Positions 1-5,314 of a stretch of 6,887 nucleotides of DNA are shown piece by piece (position 1 is the stretch's first letter; each line of letters begins with the position of its first letter). The notes below the pieces were generated by a model that was given only the letters and a program-made list of their open reading frames with translations, did no database searches and was not told the DNA's origin. The position numbers and the translations under genes were made by a program. Source of the DNA: Bacteroidota bacterium (GTDB lineage Bacteria; Bacteroidota; Bacteroidia; NS11-12g; UBA9320); NCBI GenBank assembly GCA_003485825.1, contig DNHN01000266.1, forward strand, positions 1 through 6,887, written 5' to 3'.

Positions 1-404
1 ATCAGTGTAACGATCCTGCGTTTGACCCAATATGTGGGTGCAATAACGTGACCTATAGAAATGGGTGTGAAATGACCAATGTAGCTGGAGTGAATTCACC
101 CGCTACAGGTCAGACTGGAGTATGTCCCAATGATCTTTTCTTTTATGATTTTTACCCTAACCCAGTAAGGAATACGCTGAATTTCAATATGCAATTCACC
201 TCCTTACAGACGGCACCCGCCACTCTGCAGATTTACAACGTATATGGCAATATTGTCTACAGCCAATTGCTCAATAACTTGGCAGACTTTCCCACCCCGC
301 CCAAGAGCATAAGCTTAACAGGCTTAGAATCTGGGGTATACGTGCTGTTAATCCAATCCAAAGGAGTCAGCAAAATATCAAAGTTTATAAAACACACACC
401 TTAG
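1..404 (+). CDS. Secreted protein with Kazal-like motif and T9SS type A sorting domain (3' end only)
   Basis: The frame is open from the left edge, so the gene starts outside the window; 133 residues plus TAG are visible. The GTG at 48 lies inside the Kazal-like motif and is not the start. Residues 2-41 carry cysteines at 2, 11, 13, 22 and 41 with DPICGC, VTYRNGC and AGV, the pattern of bacterial Kazal-type (serine protease inhibitor-like) domains. Residues about 47-133 form a type A T9SS sorting domain: YPNPV (51-55), LQIYNVYGNIVY, then SLTGLESGVYVLLI and a basic KISKFIK tail. In this family the tail directs export through the type IX secretion system and is removed when the protein is released or anchored at the cell surface. 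The function of the missing N-terminal part is unknown. The sorting domain is certain; protease inhibition is inferred from the motif only. Confidence 0.88.
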   Translation, partial: QCNDPAFDPICGCNNVTYRNGCEMTNVAGVNSPATGQTGVCPNDLFFYDFYPNPVRNTLNFNMQFTSLQTAPATLQIYNVYGNIVYSQLLNNLADFPTPPKSISLTGLESGVYVLLIQSKGVSKISKFIKHTP

Positions 405-418
405 ACACATACACAACG

Positions 419-1264
419 ATGAGAATACAGACAATCCATACAGGTAATTTTATGCTCGATGGAGGCGCTATGTTTGGCACTGTGCCTAAAAGTATCTGGC
501 AACGGATCAACCCTGCAGATGAACATAATTTGTGTAATTGGGCGATGCGATGTTTGCTTGTAGAAGATGGGGATAGGCTCATTCTAATAGACAATGGAAT
601 GGGCGAAAAGCAAAGTGATAAATTTTTTGGGTACTACTACCTCAATGGGATTCACTCCTTACAGAAATCGCTAAATGATGCTGGAGTAGATTTCAATGAC
701 ATTACTGACGTAGTACTTACCCATTTGCATTTTGACCACTGTGGGGGTAGTGTAAAGTGGAATGCGATTAAAGACGGCTACGAACTCACCTTCCCAAATG
801 CAAAATACTGGGTACATCCGAAGCATTGGGAACATGCCATTAACCCAAATCCTCGTGAAAAGGCGTCATTCCTTACTGAAAACATGCTACCTATCCAAGA
901 AATGGGCCATCTTCACTTCATAGGCGAAGATCTCCAAATCTCTGAAAATATAAGCGGTATATTGGCTCAAGGACATACGGAATCTATGTATTGTCCAAAG
1001 ATTAATGTAAACGGGCAAACACTCGTATTTATGGCAGATATGATTCCCAGTATCGGGCATATTAAACCCAACTACGTAATGGGTTATGATATACGTCCAT
1101 TGGATACTATGCGTGAGCGTGAAGCTTTCCTCAAAGAAGCTGTCGCTAATGATTACACCTTATATTTTGAGCACGATCTCAATATAGAATGTGGTAAAGT
1201 AATACTTACGGATAGAGGGTACAAACTTGGAGACGCAGGAAGTTTGAAAGATTTCAGTCTTTAG
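419..1264 (+). CDS. MBL-fold metallo-hydrolase (lactonase-like group)
   Basis: This 281-residue protein has the full metallo-beta-lactamase fold signature. HLHFDH (102-107) supplies H102, H104, D106 and H107. GHT at 185-187 gives H186, ADM at 206-208 gives the bridging D207, and H252 in FEHD is the last ligand. Together these bind two metal ions, usually zinc, in hydrolytic members. The N-terminus (TIHTGNFMLDGGAMFGTVP) and the length fit the group that also holds AHL-lactonase and YtnP-like enzymes, but the substrate cannot be told from sequence. No signal peptide is seen, so it is probably cytoplasmic. The ATG at 419 follows the upstream stop by 14 bases with no Shine-Dalgarno site, usual for Bacteroidota. 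It is co-oriented with the secreted-protein gene and may share its transcript. No strong terminator is visible after it. Confidence 0.9.
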   Translation: MRIQTIHTGNFMLDGGAMFGTVPKSIWQRINPADEHNLCNWAMRCLLVEDGDRLILIDNGMGEKQSDKFFGYYYLNGIHSLQKSLNDAGVDFNDITDVVLTHLHFDHCGGSVKWNAIKDGYELTFPNAKYWVHPKHWEHAINPNPREKASFLTENMLPIQEMGHLHFIGEDLQISENISGILAQGHTESMYCPKINVNGQTLVFMADMIPSIGHIKPNYVMGYDIRPLDTMREREAFLKEAVANDYTLYFEHDLNIECGKVILTDRGYKLGDAGSLKDFSL

Positions 1265-1391
1265 TCTCACGTTTTTTTACGCTGTAAATATGGACTGCGT
1301 CCTTGCGAATGAACTCTTTTCTTGGACATAAGACTTCAGTAAATTTCTGTGTAAGATTTGTTTTGCTCGCTATGTCGCCAAGCCGCAAAGT

Positions 1392-1406
1392 TTAAATGCC
1401 ATTTAA
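1392..1406. promoter_or_regulatory. 15-bp perfect dyad, possible operator
   Basis: TTAAATG and CATTTAA form an inverted repeat around one central C, 60 bases upstream of the maeB -33 element. It lies in the 1265-1531 gap, which otherwise shows only the maeB promoter. The spacing would suit a regulator-binding site, but AT-rich dyads of this size also arise by chance and no known operator is matched. Confidence 0.2.
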
Positions 1407-1466
1407 GGTCTTATCTTATGCCCTTTATACAAAGAATGAATGCTGCTTATTTCAGTATTTATTCCT

Positions 1467-1496
1467 TTTGCCTTTCACAAACAAAAAATACCTTTG
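1467..1496 (+). promoter_or_regulatory. Bacteroidota-type promoter of maeB
   Basis: TTTG at 1467-1470 and TACCTTTG at 1489-1496 match the -33 (TTTG) and -7 (TAnnTTTG) elements of the primary sigma factor in Bacteroidota, with an 18-base gap. Transcription would begin near 1501-1504 and leave a leader of about 30 bases. That leader is A-rich before the ATG at 1532, which helps initiation in this phylum where Shine-Dalgarno sites are rare. A small hairpin (TTGCT 1502-1506 with AGCAA 1512-1516) lies at the very 5' end of the predicted transcript. Confidence 0.7.
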
Positions 1497-1531
1497 CTTA
1501 CTTGCTGCAAAAGCAATAAAAACAAAAACAT

Positions 1532-3799
1532 ATGGATAGTCAATTTGACAATGCACTGGATTACCACTCTCAAGGTAGACCAGGAAAAATAGAAGTAATA
1601 CCTACCAAACCTACACAGACAAAGAGAGACCTTAGCCTCGCATACTCACCAGGAGTAGCTGAGCCTTGTGAGGAAATATTCAAAAACCCACAAGATGCAT
1701 ACAAGTATACTGCTAAAGGAAACTTAGTCGCAGTAATTACCAACGGTAGTGCCGTCCTCGGATTAGGAAATCTAGGACCACTTGCCTCTAAGCCAGTGAT
1801 GGAAGGTAAGGGTGTTCTGTTTAAAATATTCGCAGATATCGATGTATTTGACATTGAAGTAGATGCTTCTGATCCTCAAAAATTCATAGAAGTCGTAAAA
1901 GCGCTAGAACCCACTTTTGGGGGTATAAATCTTGAAGATATAAAAGCTCCTGAAAGTTTCTTAATCGAGGAAACCTTAAAAAAGGAGATGAGCCTTCCGC
2001 TCATGCACGACGACCAGCATGGCACCGCGATCATCAGCACAGCAGGCTTACTCAATGCGCTAGAAGTAGCAGGTAAAAAAGCAAGTGAAGTTCGCGTGAT
2101 AGTGAGTGGTGCAGGTGCGGCAGGAATCTCTTGTGTAAAGCTCTGGATTAGTGTAGGTGTGAAAAAAGAAAACGTCTACATGTTTGATCGTGATGGCCAG
2201 GTAAGTGATGATCGAACGGACTTAGATCAATGGAAAGAACATTTTAAAACTCCTAAAAAATTCAACAATCTGGCAGAAGCCTTGGTAGATGCGGACGTAT
2301 TTTTAGGGCTATCTGTAGGAAACATAGTCAGCCAAGAAATGGTAAAGTCTATGGCAAAAAATCCAATTGTTTTTGCGCTAGCGAATCCTAATCCCGAAAT
2401 AAAATACGACGACGCCATAGCGGCTCGTGAAGACGTGATTATGGCTACCGGTAGATCTGATTATCCCAATCAGGTGAATAATGTACTTGGGTTCCCTTTC
2501 ATATTCAGAGGAGCACTAGACGTACGCGCTACTGCTATCAATGAAGAAATGAAGCTAGCTGCAGTAAAAGCACTTGCAGAGTTAGCCAAAGAACCTGTGC
2601 CGGATGGCGTACTACTAGCTTACAACCAGCCAGACATGAGTTTTGGCAAAAACTATATAATTCCAAAGCCGCTAGATCCCAGACTAATAACCACCGTATC
2701 TCCAGCTGTTGCTAAAGCGGCTATGGACAGCGGTGTAGCCCGATATGATATTACTGATTGGGATGCGTATAAGATGGAATTGCGCAAGCGTATGGGGCTT
2801 GATAATCGATTTTTACGCACCATATCTTTACGTGCTAAGCAAAGACCTCAGCGCGTAGTATTTGCAGAAGCGGATAATCCCAAAATACTAAAAGCAGCCC
2901 ACGTAGCTCGTGAAGAAGGAAGCTGTATCCCTATTTTATTAGGTTTTGAAGACCAAATAAGAGAGTCCATAAGAGAGCTGGGCCTTAACCTTGGCGACTG
3001 TACCATTATTGATCCTAGTCGTTCACCCAAAATTACCGAAAAGTACGGAGAAGCATACTTTGAAAAAAGGCAACGTAGAGGTCTAACCTTATTCCAAGCC
3101 AAACGTAAAATGCGCCAACGCACCTACTTCGGCACTATGATGGTAGAGCAGGGAGAGGCTGATGCATTTATTAGCGGACAGAGTAGCAATTACCCGGACA
3201 CTATTCGTCCTGCCCTAGAAATTATAGGAAAAGAAGCGGGCACAAATAAAGTGGCAGGCATGTATATTATTATGAGCAAGCAAGGCCCACTTTTCTTTGC
3301 TGACACTACCGTAAACATAGATCCTAGCTCTGACGACCTAGTAGACATCGTAAAACTGACCCATAAGATGGTAAGCAAGTTGCAGGTAAAACCGCGTATA
3401 GCAATGCTCAGCTATAGTAACTTTGGCTCTGCAAAAGGACCTACGGTAACTAACATACAAACTGCTCTAGCGAAACTGCACAAAGAAAACCCTGAGATAC
3501 TAGTAGACGGTGAGATGCAAGCCAATACAGCCTTAGATGCTGATTTACGTCAAGAGCTATTCCCATTCTGCAAGCTAGGAGATGAAAATGCCAATGTATT
3601 CATATTCCCGGCACTTAGTTCGGGCAATATCGCTTACAAAATGGTTCAGAGTTTAGGTATTTCAGAGGCAATTGGCCCAGTACTTCTCGGGTTCAAAAAA
3701 TCGGTACATGTGCTTCAGTTAGGTAGCTCAGTGCGCGAGATAGTAAATATGATAAATCTCGCTGTGGTAGATGCTCAAGCTAAGAAAGGATTGGTATAG
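1532..3799 (+). CDS. maeB: NADP-dependent malic enzyme with C-terminal phosphotransacetylase-like domain
   Basis: This cytoplasmic enzyme oxidatively decarboxylates malate to pyruvate and CO2, making NADPH. The 755 residues match the long two-domain MaeB form (E. coli MaeB is about 760). The malic enzyme part spans about 1-425: YSPGVAEPC (38-46, with the catalytic Tyr), EGKGVLFK (91-98, catalytic Lys candidate K93), NLEDIKAP (133-140) and HDDQHGTA (159-166) for the divalent metal, then the dinucleotide-binding GAGAAG (193-198). Residues about 430-755 resemble phosphotransacetylase, with [12 protein letters not shown] (549-560), ADTTVN (590-595) and [10 protein letters not shown] (627-636). 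In studied MaeB proteins this domain does not act as Pta but binds acetyl-CoA, which inhibits the enzyme. The start is supported by the promoter at 1467-1496. The GNAT gene follows with no gap. No damage or missing motif is seen. Confidence 0.96.
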   Translation: MDSQFDNALDYHSQGRPGKIEVIPTKPTQTKRDLSLAYSPGVAEPCEEIFKNPQDAYKYTAKGNLVAVITNGSAVLGLGNLGPLASKPVMEGKGVLFKIFADIDVFDIEVDASDPQKFIEVVKALEPTFGGINLEDIKAPESFLIEETLKKEMSLPLMHDDQHGTAIISTAGLLNALEVAGKKASEVRVIVSGAGAAGISCVKLWISVGVKKENVYMFDRDGQVSDDRTDLDQWKEHFKTPKKFNNLAEALVDADVFLGLSVGNIVSQEMVKSMAKNPIVFALANPNPEIKYDDAIAAREDVIMATGRSDYPNQVNNVLGFPFIFRGALDVRATAINEEMKLAAVKALAELAKEPVPDGVLLAYNQPDMSFGKNYIIPKPLDPRLITTVSPAVAKAAMDSGVARYDITDWDAYKMELRKRMGLDNRFLRTISLRAKQRPQRVVFAEADNPKILKAAHVAREEGSCIPILLGFEDQIRESIRELGLNLGDCTIIDPSRSPKITEKYGEAYFEKRQRRGLTLFQAKRKMRQRTYFGTMMVEQGEADAFISGQSSNYPDTIRPALEIIGKEAGTNKVAGMYIIMSKQGPLFFADTTVNIDPSSDDLVDIVKLTHKMVSKLQVKPRIAMLSYSNFGSAKGPTVTNIQTALAKLHKENPEILVDGEMQANTALDADLRQELFPFCKLGDENANVFIFPALSSGNIAYKMVQSLGISEAIGPVLLGFKKSVHVLQLGSSVREIVNMINLAVVDAQAKKGLV

Positions 3800-4237
3800 A
3801 TGAGTATGAAGGTTCACATAGCAGATTTTAGTTCAGACTACCATCGTCAGGCTAGGAAACTTAGAGCAGAAGTACTAAGAAAACCACTAGGACTCCCAGC
3901 TAACGATCCTGCTTTTAATGACAGAAAAGAGGATGTACACTTTGTTGCTTTGTCCCGCGAAAAAGTCGTTGGTATTGTTGTTTTGGTTCCAGACTATAAA
4001 CCTATAGTAGGCAAACTCCGTCAAATGGCAACAGCTGAAGAAGTAAGAGGGGAAGGCTATGGAATCGAGCTCGTAAAAGCACTCGAAGACTACGCAGCCA
4101 ACAATGGATTGACATCTATTGTCCTTCACTCCCGTCACTATGCAGTAGGTTTCTATGAAAAGCTTGGGTACAAAGTTACGTCAGACGTTTTTCAAGAAGT
4201 GGGCATGGATCACTTTGTGATGGAGAAGAGTTTATAA
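3800..4237 (+). CDS. GNAT family N-acetyltransferase
   Basis: This 145-residue protein has the compact GNAT fold and should transfer an acetyl group from acetyl-CoA to an amine. Motif A is seen as LRQMATAEEVRGEGYGIEL, where R83-G84-E85-G86-Y87-G88 is the pyrophosphate-binding loop. Motif B is AVGFYEKLGY (115-124), with Y119 as the likely general acid. The substrate is unknown; the overall look is of small ElaA-like or YjaB-like members. The first ATG directly follows the maeB stop (TAGATG), and a second in-frame ATG is two codons later, so translation is probably coupled to maeB from the same mRNA. No separate promoter is evident. The hairpin array begins eight bases after its stop codon and may form the 3' end of the transcript. 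Confidence 0.9.
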   Translation: MSMKVHIADFSSDYHRQARKLRAEVLRKPLGLPANDPAFNDRKEDVHFVALSREKVVGIVVLVPDYKPIVGKLRQMATAEEVRGEGYGIELVKALEDYAANNGLTSIVLHSRHYAVGFYEKLGYKVTSDVFQEVGMDHFVMEKSL

Positions 4238-4296
4238 ATTGGATGTTTGTTGAGACACAAACTGGTGCGTCTTCGATTGACTGACTATTGGAGGAC

Positions 4297-4314
4297 GTTC
4301 GTGAGGACACGAAC
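4297..4314 (+). repeat. REP-like hairpin, consensus copy
   Basis: GTTCGTG, loop AGGA, CACGAAC: a perfect 7-bp stem with a purine tetraloop. The 22 bases at 4295-4316 are identical to 5123-5144 on the other side of the transposase gene. Confidence 0.85.
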
Positions 4315-4347
4315 TCATTCATTTCTGATTTAACGTTTGTCTATAGC

Positions 4348-4427
4348 AGAATTGTTTCGTGTCTCCCGTAGAAACGGTTCGAGTCCCCAGAATTCCTTCG
4401 TGCCTAGTAGAATTGGTTCGTGTCCCC
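4348..4427 (+). repeat. Four tandem ~20-base units of inverted REP half-site
   Basis: Units begin at 4348, 4370, 4389 and 4409. The best copy is AGAATTGGTTCGTGTCCCC; the others are diverged (the third is shortest). They carry the half-site GTTCGTGTCC, the reverse complement of the GGACACGAAC arm seen in the hairpins. Two weaker units of the same kind lie at 5175-5193 and 5196-5215, with the same approximately 21-base period. The tandem unit is short, irregular and without spacers, unlike a CRISPR. Confidence 0.7.
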
Positions 4428-4439
4428 TCCCCACGAACC
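4415..4439. repeat. REP-like hairpin just upstream of the transposase gene
   Basis: GGTTCGTG pairs with CACGAACC in a perfect 8-bp stem around a C-rich 9-base loop (TCCCCTCCC). Its purine-rich strand is the minus strand, opposite to the hairpins at 4245 and 4297. It ends 24 bases before the proposed ATG and 11 bases before the putative -7 element at 4451. Confidence 0.8.
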
Positions 4440-4450
4440 CTCCCTAGTTG

Positions 4451-4458
4451 TATATTTG
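4451..4458 (+). promoter_or_regulatory. Possible -7 element for the transposase gene
   Basis: TATATTTG matches TAnnTTTG exactly. No convincing TTTG lies 17-23 bases upstream, where the C-rich hairpin loop sits instead. If used, transcription would start about 4463-4466. That would make the ATG at 4464 nearly leaderless and would favour the ATG at 4491. Confidence 0.35.
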
Positions 4459-4463
4459 AATTT

Positions 4464-5012
4464 ATGACACCTCATACTCGCAAATCATTTATGGACATTG
4501 GACAAGTATTTTTTTGGACCGCCACTATTAACGAGTGGAAACATTTAATCTCGGATGATGCTTGCAAGCGAATCATAATAGACAGTCTACGCTATCTCAA
4601 AGAGCAAAAACTAATTCATTTATTAGCCTACGTGATAATGCCAAATCACATACACCTTATCTGGAAACTAAATGATTACAATGGTAAAGAGCTGCCATCT
4701 GCTTCATTTACCAAATTTACTGGACATCAATTTCAGAAACACTTAAGGAATACGCACCCTGCTCTGCTTGAAGAATACGCTGTAGACTTCCCTAATAAAC
4801 ACTATGAATTTTGGCAACGTGACTCCAAATCTATGCATCTCTATACTACTAACATGTTGCTTCAAAAGCTTAATTATATTCATAATAATCCGTTGCAGAA
4901 ACATTGGAAATTGAGTGCCACTCCTGAGGAATATCTATATTCTTCTGCCAAGTTTTATGCGGACGGAAAGGATTGGTTTGACTTGGCAGAGAGGTATGAG
5001 GATCATTTTTGA
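4464..5012 (+). CDS. Y1/IS200-like transposase of the REP-associated (RAYT) type
   Basis: This 182-residue protein resembles the single-strand-DNA HUH nucleases of the Y1 transposase family. YVIMPNHIHLIW gives the metal-binding HxH pair (H62, H64), and NYIHNNPLQ contains the candidate nucleophile Y138 with the conserved YIHNNP box typical of RAYT proteins. FFWTATINEWKHLI near the start and FWQRDSKSMHLYT are further family blocks. RAYTs are single-copy, host-adapted relatives of IS200 transposases that act on REP hairpins, and hairpin arrays lie on both sides here. The frame is open back to a GTG at 4359, but that stretch translates the repeat array, so the ATG at 4464 is preferred. An ATG at 4491 (MDIGQVFFW, 173 residues) is equally plausible from the -7 element. 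The reading frame is intact with all key residues, so it is probably active. It is convergent with purL. Confidence 0.85.
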   Translation: MTPHTRKSFMDIGQVFFWTATINEWKHLISDDACKRIIIDSLRYLKEQKLIHLLAYVIMPNHIHLIWKLNDYNGKELPSASFTKFTGHQFQKHLRNTHPALLEEYAVDFPNKHYEFWQRDSKSMHLYTTNMLLQKLNYIHNNPLQKHWKLSATPEEYLYSSAKFYADGKDWFDLAERYEDHF

Positions 5013-5075
5013 AATGAAAGTTTGAGACGTTGGTAAGTACACGAACAAGTAAGTCCGTAATTTGAACACAGAAAA

Positions 5076-5095
5076 AGTTCGTGGAGATACGAACT
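5076..5095 (+). repeat. REP-like hairpin with compensated stem
   Basis: AGTTCGT, loop GGAGAT, ACGAACT: a perfect 7-bp stem. It corresponds to the left-array hairpin at 4245-4262, where the fourth pair of the GTTCGT arm is T-A instead of C-G. It differs from the hairpin in purL (read on the minus strand) at one of 18 core bases. Confidence 0.8.
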
Positions 5096-5124
5096 GATGC
5101 GTCTTAGATTAACCATTTGAGAAC

Positions 5125-5142
5125 GTTCGTGAGGACACGAAC
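5125..5142 (+). repeat. REP-like hairpin, second consensus copy
   Basis: GTTCGTG, loop AGGA, CACGAAC, identical to the copy at 4297-4314. The perfect 25-base block at 5155-5179 follows at the same distance as in the left array. Confidence 0.85.
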
Positions 5143-5314
5143 TCGTACGTCTCCGATTTAACGTTTGTCTATAGCAGAAATAGTCGTATCTTCAGTCGAA
5201 ATAGTTCGTATCCCCACGGACACAAACGCAAGCCTTTTAAGAAATTCCTTGTCAGGATTACAAATTCGTAAGAGCAGGCTCGAGAAGGTGTTAATTACTG
5301 CGTATTAATAGTGC

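Larger units (their letters stand above)
4245..4440. repeat. Left REP-like hairpin array upstream of the transposase
   Basis: This non-coding array fills most of the 226 bases between the GNAT gene and the transposase. It starts with two hairpins about 52 bases apart: GTTTGT/ACAAAC (4245-4262) and GTTCGTG-AGGA-CACGAAC (4297-4314). Each is followed by a related spacer ending near GATT(T)AAC or GATTGAC. The polarity then switches, and four copies of a 16-20-base unit like AGAATTGGTTCGTGTCCCC follow (starting 4348, 4370, 4389, 4409). A third hairpin, GGTTCGTG/CACGAACC (4415-4439), closes the array. About 140 bases (4245-4386) align as a direct repeat with 5077-5215, including a perfect 25-base block (4327-4351 with 5155-5179). 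The structure is that of REP/REPIN elements found next to RAYT genes. Confidence 0.85.
5027..5227. repeat. Right REP-like hairpin array downstream of the transposase
   Basis: This array occupies most of the 302-base gap between the transposase and purL. Three tandem hairpin units start at 5029, 5077 and 5125, exactly 48 bases apart. The first is decayed (ACGTTGGTAAGTACACGAAC matches the third copy at 17 of 20 bases). The second and third are intact. Spacers share a pattern like CGTCTCCGATTTAAC. Polarity then flips to two units resembling GAAATAGTTCGTATCCCC (5175-5215). An imperfect 10-bp stem, GTTCGTATCC with GGACACAAAC (5204-5227), has two mismatches. The order (forward hairpins, the 25-base shared block, inverted units) is the same as in the left array. 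No gene or clear rho-independent terminator is seen in 5228-5314. Confidence 0.85.

Noticed and set aside
48..50. GTG as the start of the first gene
   Set aside because: The frame is open to the window edge and the GTG lies inside the conserved cysteine motif, so it is an internal valine.
1247..1278. Terminator after the MBL gene (AAAGA/TCTTT stem and a T-run at 1272-1278)
   Set aside because: The stem is only 5 bp, all but one pair A-T, overlaps the stop codon and is separated from the T-run by nine bases.
1570..3378. Minus-strand open frames opposite maeB
   Set aside because: They are antisense shadows; maeB motifs are intact throughout on the plus strand.
4245..4440. Possible CRISPR array
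   Set aside because: Units are 16-22 bases, diverged, contiguous or unevenly spaced, internally palindromic, lack unique spacers of fixed length, and no cas gene is nearby.
4359..4463. N-terminal extension of the transposase reading frame from GTG 4359
   Set aside because: It translates the repeat array, has no family similarity, and the family blocks begin only after the ATG at 4464 or 4491.
4464..5012. Ordinary insertion sequence with terminal inverted repeats and a target duplication
   Set aside because: No terminal inverted repeats of a DDE element or target-site duplication were seen; the flanks are hairpin arrays in direct orientation and the protein is Y1-type.
5291..5308. Dyad TTAAT/ATTAA just downstream of purL as a terminator
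   Set aside because: The stem is short and AT-rich with a bulge, and no T-run follows it on the minus strand.
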